Source: DATAMF01 sp964472565 (lineage in GTDB: Bacteria; Chloroflexota; Anaerolineae; Aggregatilineales; Aggregatilineaceae). Taken from it: 16,535 nt of DNA. Positions 6,100 through 13,510 of this stretch are shown piece by piece. The notes beneath the pieces were generated by a model. That model was not told where the DNA came from, made no database searches, and was given only the letters and a program-made list of their open reading frames with translations. The stretch lies in assembly GCA_964472565.1 (NCBI GenBank), contig CAYYNB010000138.1, forward strand, positions 1-16,535, in the 5' to 3' direction. Position numbers and translations under genes: made by a program. The first letter of the stretch is position 1. Every line of letters begins with the position of its first letter.

Positions 6100-8888
6100 T
6101 AACGCGCGTTGCGGATAGACCACCAGGTAAAGATCAGCCCGACGAGACTCGTGCCGACAGTGACAACCATCGGCGCGAGGTCATCCAGCCGCAGCGTGAT
6201 TTCGTGTGCGCCGGGACCGTGCAGCGCATAATAGATGTAGCCGATCAGCCCGGCGACAAAACTCCCCAGCACCACGCGCAGCCCACCGTCAAAGGTGAGC
6301 GTGGTGGACATTCCCGCCGAAAATGCCAGCACACCGATCAGCGCCAACCCGAACAGCGCCAGGAACAGGTCGAATACTTCCAGCTTGCGGGCGCTTTCCA
6401 CGTCCGTTGTTGCACGGTTCGCCATATTGTCAGGGCTGGTGGTTGTGGCACTGGTCGATGGGCCTTCGGATCCCGCGATGGCGATCCCGTTGGCGGTTGG
6501 GGTCGGCTGCGGTGTGATATTGGGGGTTCGTGTTTCGGTGCTTGCGGGATTAAGTGCAGTTGTCACGTTGATCTGAAAGGTGTTCGAGTGTGTCGCGTTT
6601 TTGCTGGCGGCAGTGATATAAACACGCCCCGTCTCAGTGGGCATAAAAACCGTGCGCGCAATGCCGCTGCGCGTGAGACTGATCTGACGGTTTAACACGT
6701 TATCGTTCAGAAAATGCAGTGTGAACTCAACCAGCGTATCATCCGGCACGCGGTTCCCGTTCAGATCGACAATCGCACTGGTGCGCAGCACCAGCCGTTC
6801 GCCCGGCCTCATGGTCACGGCATCGGATGTGCTAAGGGTGACGGTTTCGCCGTTGAGGGTTTCGACACTCATCTGGATCGTTTGAGACGGATCGGGCGAT
6901 GTGCGTTCCAGGACATTATAACCGACCGCTGGCAGGCTGATCGGCAGCGCCCCAGAAAAAGTACTTTCGTTGAACAAGGCTCGCGCCGCTGCTTCAATAT
7001 ACGGCGGAGTGCTGCTGTACAACCCGTAATAGGCGGTGAGTTTGCTGATCTCTGTGGATGACAGGTAGAGCGGCGCGCCGAGGGACATCACCACAACGCG
7101 GGTATGTTCCACCAGATCGGGCTGTGTTTCCAGAAAATCACGCACGATGTCATTTTGGGAGCCGTCGCCGTCCAGCGTAACAAAAATGATCCATCTGGCG
7201 TCGCGCAGGGCTTCTCCGATCCGTTGGTGAGTTCGGAATTCGTTGGTCTCCGCAGCCATATTTTCGGCTTCGTCGTATAGATAGGATAGCAGTTGGTTAA
7301 ATGTAAAACTGATGACATTCTCCGGGCGAATCTGCGCCCCTGCATACGGACCGTAAAAACGCTCGATTGCTCCTTCCAGCGCATTAACGGATACCAATGG
7401 GTAAGCGGCGCAAAAGGAGCACTGCTGGACCAACTGGACATCGGAAAAAATGACCATGGTATCTTCGCGTGAGGGTGTGACTGTCAGGTTTTCGCGGCGC
7501 GGCGCAATCAATGTCACGCCGTCCTGGGCGATTTTGTAGAGCGGAGCGCTGGCTGTTCCTACTGTATCAATCGAGCGCGGCGCAGACAGCACATTTTCCA
7601 GCGATATGTTGCCGTAATACAGCGATAATTTCAGGGCCAGAATCCGCCGGAGAGATTGATCAACACGGGCACGGAAAACCGGATCACTTTCATAACTTTC
7701 GGCAAAAAAATCAATCGTGTCCACGATATTTTCGAAGGCGTTATCGTTTGGTTGGACGCCAAACTGGGCAAGGTAGAGCAGATCGTTCCCCGCGAGAAAA
7801 GCTTCCCTCGCGACCTGTCGGTGAGGAAACGGCGTGGTATTGTAATAGCGCCGGATGGCCTGCGTTCCTAGCTCACTGCTGATGACAACGCCTTCAGCGC
7901 GCCACGAACGGAAATCGTCCAGGCCGAGCAGCGCATCAAAGGCTTGTTCATCCACGCAGATAGGACGGGTAATCGAGCGGGCATTTTGCCCCTGGTAGCG
8001 AATATTGGCGCACTGCAACCCATCGACACGCGCCAGCGGATCGTGAAAATCACGCGTGACGGCGGCAAACGGGATCAGGTCAAACTGTGCGAGTTCATCC
8101 AGTGTGCGCGGCACGACGGGAATTTCCTGATCCGGCTCCGTGTCGGCCAGTCCCAGGCCGGGAAAACTGCGCGCTATCACCGCGATTCGGCCTTCGCTGC
8201 CCTCATGCACGCCCATGATGTAGGCTTGGGCCATTTGCCCGACCCAGAACGGCTGGCTGCCGAACGAGTTGACACTCAGGCTGAATTCGCGTTCTGTCGG
8301 GGCACGCTGCACGACATCTAAGGACGGGCCGAGCAGCATATTGATGCCCATTGTACTTAGTTCGCTGCCCGCAATTTCGCCCACCTGATGCGCATGTTCT
8401 GTTTTCCAGGTTGCACCTAGCGCCATAAAGCTGGGCAGCGGCGTCGTTCCTGTGGCGATTTCGGTGCCCGGCTGGCCGTTGCCATCATGCGAGGTGGCGA
8501 TGAACAGTGGGATAAAGGCGTGCCCGGTGTTTCCCTCTTCTGCCGAGGTGAGGCGCGCGCCTTCGTAGGCCAGTGTCTGTAGATCGGTGGTGAGTGACTG
8601 CACCAGCCGGGGCGTGTTGACCTGTCCCAGAATGTTGTCGTTGGCCGCCAGCAGCACCACGCCGCCGATGTTGTAATCGCGGATGAGTTGGGTGATGCCT
8701 GCCTCGGAATTCAGGGCCGCACCCTCGAAGGTGACAAGCATGAGCTGTGCCACTCGCTCATGCGGTGTCAGCGAGTTGATGATCTGCTCAACCTGATCTT
8801 CGATCTGTGCATTAGGTTCCGAACGATGCGGCACTGCCGGATAATAAACCAGCGTCATAAACAACAGGAGAATCAGCACGTGGCGCAT
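6099..8888 (-). CDS. Membrane-anchored GH3-like protein with degenerate active site
   Basis: A 929-residue exported protein built on the glycoside hydrolase family 3 plan. A signal sequence (about 1-20) leads to a GH3 TIM-barrel-like domain (about 30-430, with LPSFMALGAT and GINMLLGPSLDV), a GH3 C-terminal-type domain (about 450-655, ending FSGALPISLP) and a Big/invasin-like Ig domain (about 665-777, DLNGNRVPDDT). A Thr/Pro-rich linker (780-825) and three membrane helices (about 838-860, 870-889 and 904-924) follow. Active GH3/NagZ proteins have KHFPGHG and a nucleophile Asp in a S-D-x-L segment. Here these read RSFPGLG (240-246) and I-S-S-E-L, with Ser338 in place of the nucleophile and Glu339 beside it. 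Hydrolysis is therefore doubtful; sugar or peptidoglycan binding is more likely. The ATG lies one base after the upstream stop, so translation is probably coupled. Confidence 0.88.
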   Translation of the reverse strand: MRHVLILLLFMTLVYYPAVPHRSEPNAQIEDQVEQIINSLTPHERVAQLMLVTFEGAALNSEAGITQLIRDYNIGGVVLLAANDNILGQVNTPRLVQSLTTDLQTLAYEGARLTSAEEGNTGHAFIPLFIATSHDGNGQPGTEIATGTTPLPSFMALGATWKTEHAHQVGEIAGSELSTMGINMLLGPSLDVVQRAPTEREFSLSVNSFGSQPFWVGQMAQAYIMGVHEGSEGRIAVIARSFPGLGLADTEPDQEIPVVPRTLDELAQFDLIPFAAVTRDFHDPLARVDGLQCANIRYQGQNARSITRPICVDEQAFDALLGLDDFRSWRAEGVVISSELGTQAIRRYYNTTPFPHRQVAREAFLAGNDLLYLAQFGVQPNDNAFENIVDTIDFFAESYESDPVFRARVDQSLRRILALKLSLYYGNISLENVLSAPRSIDTVGTASAPLYKIAQDGVTLIAPRRENLTVTPSREDTMVIFSDVQLVQQCSFCAAYPLVSVNALEGAIERFYGPYAGAQIRPENVISFTFNQLLSYLYDEAENMAAETNEFRTHQRIGEALRDARWIIFVTLDGDGSQNDIVRDFLETQPDLVEHTRVVVMSLGAPLYLSSTEISKLTAYYGLYSSTPPYIEAAARALFNESTFSGALPISLPAVGYNVLERTSPDPSQTIQMSVETLNGETVTLSTSDAVTMRPGERLVLRTSAIVDLNGNRVPDDTLVEFTLHFLNDNVLNRQISLTRSGIARTVFMPTETGRVYITAASKNATHSNTFQINVTTALNPASTETRTPNITPQPTPTANGIAIAGSEGPSTSATTTSPDNMANRATTDVESARKLEVFDLFLALFGLALIGVLAFSAGMSTTLTFDGGLRVVLGSFVAGLIGYIYYALHGPGAHEITLRLDDLAPMVVTVGTSLVGLIFTWWSIRNAR

Positions 8889-8889
8889 C

Positions 8890-11190
8890 TTAGTTGCGAC
8901 TCAATTCGACATTCAATTCCACCGGGCTTGGGGTATCTTCGATGACTGTTATGCCGTCGGTATTGATCGGCAGATAACCTTCGGCTCGCACCAGCACACT
9001 ATACAACAGCGGCTCGTCTTCGGTGCCGCGCGGGAGCAGCACGGGAATTTGATAACGTCCCGCACTGTCGGCAATCGAATAACCCAGCACTTGCCCGCCA
9101 TCCCAGGTGAAATCTTCGATACTGAATTCCGACTTGAGCACAATAAACATCGCGCCGGGAATGCCCTGGCCGGTTTCCGCGTCGGTAATTCGCCCCGACA
9201 TCTGCACACCCTCGGCGCTGGCAAAGGCCTCGACGGGAAGCTGACCCAGCCCGACTTTGGCTTCGGCTGACGCCAGCACGATGTTCGCCATGCTGATTTC
9301 CAGCTTGTAGCGACCATCGGGCAGCGCGTCGAGGCTGGTCAGGCTGGCGTAATAATTGGTGCCCGACGACTCCGCATCCCAGGGTTCGGTGACTTCGAAC
9401 AATACATCGTCATCGACATACCAGCGGCGGGTCCACATGGTGCCAGGCGCGATCAACTGCCAGTTGAAGAAAATATACAGGGATTCGATGCCTGCCGGAA
9501 ATTCCGTGCGGATTGATCCCGCGGGTTGGCCGTTGGCCTCGTCGGTGGCAAAGGTAAAAACTGGCGCATCGTCGGCGGACGGCGGGAAGACGACCGCGCG
9601 ACTGCTGGCGGCGGATCCGGCGATCACAAAGTCAGCGGTGGCACTCAGGTAGTCACTGATGTAAAGCTGCAAGCGGTACTGTCCGGGCACAAAGTCGGCT
9701 GCCGCCGTGATGGTGCGCGTGCCCTGTGATTGGTACTGCTCGAAGTCCCATGTTTCGGTGCTGCGCGTCAGTTCTTGCCCTCCGAAATACCAGATATAGG
9801 TCCATGCGGTGTCAGCCGCCATATACTGGTAGTTGAAGCGGGCTTCGACCAGGCTTCCATCGGGCAGTACATAACCCGTACCTGCGAGATTATTGTCCTC
9901 ATCACGCAGACCGAACACGATGTTACTGAATGCGGGATCGGTGTTTGCGCCGCCGCCGACATTGATCACGCTGCTGGCGACTTCGCGCCCTTCGATGAAG
10001 AGGCGGAAACTATATAACCCGTTGCGCAGCGGGGTTTCACTGCTGCCGATGTACCATGTACCGCGTTTGCCGCCGCTCCATGTCACCGGCGGCAGGCTGT
10101 AGTCAACCGAATAGATGTCATTCACCGAGACACGCAGTTCGTAGATCATGCCATCGACCATGTTGTTATAGTCGAATAACAGATAGAGACTGGGTATTCC
10201 GGTGGGCACCAGCCCGACCACATTGGAGGGTACACCCGCTTCGTTGATCGCGGTGCTGAAATAAAGATTGCTGAAGGTGGGTGTGCCTTCGGATGGCAGA
10301 TTAACCGTCTCGGTGAGGTCTTCACCCTGACGAATGCCGAGTGTCGCGCCGCGCACCATGCCGCGCGCCAAGCGTGAGGGGCGCAGGGCACTGATAAAAC
10401 CGCCGACAGGCACACAGTCATCGCTGCGATCCGCCAGACCGTCCTGGTTTGTATCCTGGATGACACGGCAATCGACCACTTCGCCGGCTGATGTCGCCGG
10501 CGCAATAGTTGGGATGCCGATCAGTTTGCCGTCGCGATCATATGCGCCGCCGCCGCTCATCGTGCCGGGGATGGTGGCGTTGGTCCGAATCCAGGCTCGA
10601 TCTCCGGCGATTTTTTCGGCGGTGAAACCGCTGACGGTGCCGCGTGTGACGGCCACTGGATCGCTGCCGAGTGACGGATAACCCACAATCGTGATGGTGG
10701 CATCCAGACTCAGACTGTTGGAGTCGCCTAATTCGACAAAGGGAAGCTGTAATTCGTTGGCTTCAATCGCGCGGCCATCCAGATACCCCGTGATGCGCAG
10801 CATAGCGAGGTCCAGCCCGCGACTGGATTCGACCACTTCGGCGGTATAGGTGGGGATGGGCGGTTCATCCAGCTTGACGGTCACGGCGATCACGAGCTGA
10901 TCGGCGCGGCAGAGATCGCTCGGCAGGGCGGAATGCGCATTGGTGAGAATCAGGCCATTCGCGCTGACAAGCGTGCCTGAACCCACACAGGAGATCACAG
11001 GTTGGCCCTGGTTCTGGTAGGTCTGCATGACAAATACCGTCGCGCGTTTGATCACCTCTTCGTTCAGTTCGACCAGCGGCGGCTCGTCCTGGGCGCGGCT
11101 GCCAGCCAAACGGGGCAGCAGCGGCACGCCTGTTCCGACCACCAGACATAAAAGACCAACCAGCCAGAGAAATTTTTTTGTGCGCTGCAT
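8890..11190 (-). CDS. Secreted trypsin-like serine protease with three repeat domains and a TTR-like C-terminus
   Basis: A 766-residue exported protein. The signal peptide ends near SRA-QD (about residue 34). An S1 trypsin-like domain (about 45-270) keeps all three catalytic residues: His86 in LTNAH, Asp127 in GLDLA and Ser212 in TMSGGG (the usual GNSGG is altered but the Ser and the Gly pair remain). Between Cys241 and Cys259 lies DTNQDGLADRSDDC, which looks like a thrombospondin type-3 calcium loop and may be stapled by a disulfide. Three related beta-sandwich-like repeats follow at about 300-410, 417-524 and 540-648, each with a TP/AF-S start, LY/VEARF-type strands, a central W and a final dG.Y.L..I strand. 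The C-terminus (about 660-766) resembles the carboxypeptidase regulatory (transthyretin-like) fold. Its ATG overlaps the preceding stop by one base (TAATG). Confidence 0.9.
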   Translation of the reverse strand: MQRTKKFLWLVGLLCLVVGTGVPLLPRLAGSRAQDEPPLVELNEEVIKRATVFVMQTYQNQGQPVISCVGSGTLVSANGLILTNAHSALPSDLCRADQLVIAVTVKLDEPPIPTYTAEVVESSRGLDLAMLRITGYLDGRAIEANELQLPFVELGDSNSLSLDATITIVGYPSLGSDPVAVTRGTVSGFTAEKIAGDRAWIRTNATIPGTMSGGGAYDRDGKLIGIPTIAPATSAGEVVDCRVIQDTNQDGLADRSDDCVPVGGFISALRPSRLARGMVRGATLGIRQGEDLTETVNLPSEGTPTFSNLYFSTAINEAGVPSNVVGLVPTGIPSLYLLFDYNNMVDGMIYELRVSVNDIYSVDYSLPPVTWSGGKRGTWYIGSSETPLRNGLYSFRLFIEGREVASSVINVGGGANTDPAFSNIVFGLRDEDNNLAGTGYVLPDGSLVEARFNYQYMAADTAWTYIWYFGGQELTRSTETWDFEQYQSQGTRTITAAADFVPGQYRLQLYISDYLSATADFVIAGSAASSRAVVFPPSADDAPVFTFATDEANGQPAGSIRTEFPAGIESLYIFFNWQLIAPGTMWTRRWYVDDDVLFEVTEPWDAESSGTNYYASLTSLDALPDGRYKLEISMANIVLASAEAKVGLGQLPVEAFASAEGVQMSGRITDAETGQGIPGAMFIVLKSEFSIEDFTWDGGQVLGYSIADSAGRYQIPVLLPRGTEDEPLLYSVLVRAEGYLPINTDGITVIEDTPSPVELNVELSRN

Positions 11191-11795
11191 TAGAAAATTT
11201 GCACCGTTCCCAACAGGTTTTCAAAACGATACAGGTGATCATCAAAGGCGCTGCTTTCTTCGCGGTAGGTGATGATCACCGCCTGCGAGCCACGCAGCAC
11301 CACGACATCAACCCCTTTGACGACCAGGGGCAGACTTTGCAGAAAGGGGTTGCGCTCAAATTCGGTATAGGCATAGGTCAGGCGTTTGGCGGTTGAGCCG
11401 TCGCGCAGCGTTTCGTCGATGCGCGAAATTTCGTGATAGGTTGCGAGGCGCTCCGAACGCTGGATATTGAGCACATCCAGCACATTGTTGGGCGTGGCGT
11501 CCGGTCCGATGGGCATCACCGAGACTTGCAGGAGAGTCTTGAAGGGCAGGGCGTTGGGGTCTTCGGCGCGCACGACATAATCTGCTGCGCCGCTGGTCAA
11601 TAACCAACTGGTTGGCACCTGCACGCGGACGCCGGCTTCCAGGTCTTCAAATTCGATGGTGGCGTTCAAGGCGTTATCGCGCATCGAAAGGCCCAGGAAC
11701 AGGATCAGTCCGGCGAGCGCGAGCGACAGGTAGGTGTTCCAGCGCTGGGTAAACGTGAGTTCGGTTTGTCCACCGATTTCAATAATCTCGTTCAT
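11190..11795 (-). CDS. Small single-pass membrane protein of unknown function
   Basis: I do not recognise a named family for this 201-residue protein. It has about 19 mostly polar residues, one membrane helix (about 20-37, YLSLALAGLILFLGLSM), and an about 160-residue domain that is probably extracytoplasmic. That domain starts with VRVQVPTSWLL and ends with a strand-helix unit, ITYREESSAFDDHLYRFENLL. The opening 'V.VP..W' and the closing 'F....FE.LL' recall PsbP/DcrB-like folds, but this is only a resemblance. No catalytic motif is visible. Both ends are fused to neighbours by one-base stop/start overlaps: TGATG with the PrsW-like gene upstream and TAATG with the protease gene downstream. Equal translation and a shared complex are therefore likely. 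Confidence 0.85.
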   Translation of the reverse strand: MNEIIEIGGQTELTFTQRWNTYLSLALAGLILFLGLSMRDNALNATIEFEDLEAGVRVQVPTSWLLTSGAADYVVRAEDPNALPFKTLLQVSVMPIGPDATPNNVLDVLNIQRSERLATYHEISRIDETLRDGSTAKRLTYAYTEFERNPFLQSLPLVVKGVDVVVLRGSQAVIITYREESSAFDDHLYRFENLLGTVQIF

Positions 11796-12700
11796 CAGGC
11801 GTTTCTACGTCCCGTCAGGGCTTCCATACGCGTATCGGCGCTTTCGATCAAAAAGGACATGACCAGAAACATGACGATTACCAACCCGGCGGCCAGCATC
11901 AAACTGCGCAGCGGCGAACTGCCGGTAGAGGCTACTTGCAAACTGCCCACCAGCGTCATGCTGCGAAAGGCGAAATACAGGCCGCTGATGAATGACGCCA
12001 TCAACAGTCCCATCGGCATCCAAAAGACGGGTGGGCGGCTGATGCGCAGTTCGGATAAAAAATAACCGATCAACAGGGCAGTGGAAAGCTGCGAAAAGGT
12101 GATGCTTGCTACGCGCATGGCTAACGCCGCGAGGGTAATATCGGTAAACCAGGCGGCATGCAGATTAAAGACGGTGGCATAACCGACGGCAACGGCCAAA
12201 ATGTAGGCAATACCGTCCATGCGCTGGTTGAAACGCTGCGGCCAGACGGTATAACGCACGACCAGATATTTTAAGAAGATACTGGTAAAGCCCACCGTGA
12301 ACGTATAACCCAGGATGCGCCCGAAGAAACCTTGCGCGGGAAGCCACAGATCGGGTTTCCAGACGTGTTCCTCCAGTGGAACGGCCACACCGTAGCCGAC
12401 TAAGCCGCCGAGGATGACCATGCCGATCAGTCCGGTGCGCGGGATGAGCGCCTGCCGTTCGCCGCGATAGGAAAAAAACAGCCAGGTTGCCAGCGGCAGC
12501 AGCGCTAACCCGGTTTTGGCGCGCGGGTTGGCATAGGTGTCGGGGAGGAAAGATGTAAAGCTGGAGACACCCACAATCAGCAGCACGGTGAACAGCAGCA
12601 CCCCGATTTCCTGCGCGCTGGTGCGCCACACGCGGCGGTAGGGATACCTTTCTTCGATTGCTTCTTCCGGGGCCAGCAGAATGGGTTCAAACGACGACAA
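11795..12700 (-). CDS. PrsW-like polytopic membrane protein lacking protease residues
   Basis: A 301-residue integral membrane protein with a cytoplasmic-looking N-terminal stretch rich in Glu/Arg and about eight hydrophobic segments. The core from about 135 to 215 follows the PrsW/CPBP-type plan, with every expected ligand changed: EExxK is S140-I-F-L-K144, GFAxxEN is GYATVFN (Phe178 for Glu), and the His of the third motif is Gln204 (R-x7-Q-x7-G). Surrounding scaffold residues such as D162-G163, Asn179 and Gly212 remain. It should not be an active metalloprotease; a binding or chaperone role is inferred. I start it at the TTG at 12700, which has AGAGGAG eight bases upstream (12709-12715). 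The longer open frame to a TTG at 12763 has no ribosome binding site. A weak promoter (GTGACC / TAGAAT, 12800-12772) could drive this operon. Confidence 0.8.
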   Translation of the reverse strand: MSSFEPILLAPEEAIEERYPYRRVWRTSAQEIGVLLFTVLLIVGVSSFTSFLPDTYANPRAKTGLALLPLATWLFFSYRGERQALIPRTGLIGMVILGGLVGYGVAVPLEEHVWKPDLWLPAQGFFGRILGYTFTVGFTSIFLKYLVVRYTVWPQRFNQRMDGIAYILAVAVGYATVFNLHAAWFTDITLAALAMRVASITFSQLSTALLIGYFLSELRISRPPVFWMPMGLLMASFISGLYFAFRSMTLVGSLQVASTGSSPLRSLMLAAGLVIVMFLVMSFLIESADTRMEALTGRRNA

Positions 12701-12722
12701 GCTTTGTGCTCCTCTGAAGTTA

Positions 12723-12751
12723 TTGATTACTGACTCAGCCAGTGCTACACT
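12723..12751 (+). promoter_or_regulatory. Predicted promoter of the methyltransferase / ABC operon
   Basis: TTGATT (12723-12728), a 17-base spacer, and TACACT (12746-12751); each box matches consensus at four of six positions. It would give a leader of about 45 bases before the ATG at 12805. The region is only 104 bases between divergent genes, so regulators bound here could affect both sides. Confidence 0.35.
12729..12743. promoter_or_regulatory. Operator-like dyad within the promoter spacer
   Basis: ACTGACTCAGCCAGT is a 15-base dyad with a central C and one mismatched pair. It fills the space between the predicted -35 and -10 boxes of the methyltransferase promoter. Repressors often bind such sites. 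No regulator gene is adjacent in the window, so the binding factor is unknown. Confidence 0.3.
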
Positions 12752-12758
12752 TGCTCCG

Positions 12759-12768
12759 CCCAATTGGG
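12759..12768. promoter_or_regulatory. Short perfect palindrome CCCAATTGGG
   Basis: A 10-base perfect palindrome in the divergent region, downstream of the predicted plus-strand -10 box and just upstream of the predicted minus-strand transcription start. Too short to claim strongly, but its position suits an operator acting on both transcripts. Confidence 0.25.
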
Positions 12769-12804
12769 GTTATTCTACCGCGCTGAATGGGAAAGGTCAC
12801 ATGC

Positions 12805-13503
12805 ATGTACAACCAGTCGGCCCAGTTTTATGATCTGGTCTACGGTTACAAAGACTATGCGGGCGAGGCGCAGGCGATCCATAAACTGATCACGCAGTAC
12901 TGCCGCAGTGGGGGAAATGTGCTGCTGGATGTGGCGTGTGGAACCGGGCGACACCTGGACTATTTGCAGGAATTCTACGCCGTGTCGGGACTTGACCTCA
13001 GCGCCGAACTCCTGACGGTGGCGCGGCAGCGGCTGCCTGACGCGACATTTTATGAAGCGGATATGGTTGATTTTGATTTGGGCGTGCAGGTTGATGCGAT
13101 TATCTGTCTGTTCAGCGCGATAGGGTATGTGCAAACCGAACCGCGTTTGTGGCAGACGGTTCAGTGCATGAAACGCCATCTGAAACCGGGCGGCGTTGTG
13201 ATGATCGAACCCTGGTTCACGCCGGAGCAGTGGCACCCTGGAACGGCGCACGCGACCTTCGTGGACCAGCCGGAACTCAAAGTTGCGCGGATGACGGTCA
13301 GCGAGCAAGAAGGCAGTCTCAGCCGCAACGATTTTCACTGGCTGGTGGCGACTCCGGCAGGCGTGCAGTATTTTACGGAGCGGCACGAATTGGGGTTGTT
13401 CCCGCAGGATGCGTATATGAGCGCGCTGCGTGAAGCCGAGTTGAACGTGATTTTTGATCCCGACGGCTTGACCGGGCGCGGGTTGTATATTGGTGTAGGG
13501 TAG
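12805..13503 (+). CDS. Class I SAM-dependent methyltransferase, DesVI/TylM1-like
   Basis: A 232-residue single-domain methyltransferase. The SAM-binding motif LLDVACGTGRHL (about 40-51) and the acidic strand end GLDLS (about 62-66) are clear. The overall pattern closely resembles, from memory, the DesVI/TylM1/EryCVI family that N,N-dimethylates TDP-aminosugars: MYxxxAxxYDLVYG-type start, DYAGEA, F-S-A-I-G-Y, KRHLKPGGVVMIEPW, HWLVA and the closing GRGLYIGVG. No aminosugar or polyketide genes are nearby, so the real substrate is uncertain. I start at the ATG at 12805, which has AAAGG (12792-12796) eight bases upstream; the ATG at 12787 would place six extra residues ahead of the conserved MYNQSAQFYD opening. 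The binding-protein gene begins seven bases after the stop, so they are probably one operon. Confidence 0.9.
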   Translation: MYNQSAQFYDLVYGYKDYAGEAQAIHKLITQYCRSGGNVLLDVACGTGRHLDYLQEFYAVSGLDLSAELLTVARQRLPDATFYEADMVDFDLGVQVDAIICLFSAIGYVQTEPRLWQTVQCMKRHLKPGGVVMIEPWFTPEQWHPGTAHATFVDQPELKVARMTVSEQEGSLSRNDFHWLVATPAGVQYFTERHELGLFPQDAYMSALREAELNVIFDPDGLTGRGLYIGVG

Positions 13504-13510
13504 GTGAAAC

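Noticed and set aside
6069..6695. A 208-codon plus-strand open frame beginning at the terminator
   Set aside because: It starts within or next to the terminator hairpin, has a low-complexity Arg/Gly/Cys-rich product and is antisense to the C-terminus of the GH3-like gene.
6099..8888. Calling the GH3-like protein NagZ or beta-N-acetylhexosaminidase
   Set aside because: The catalytic loop and the nucleophile Asp are both replaced, so the activity name is not supported.
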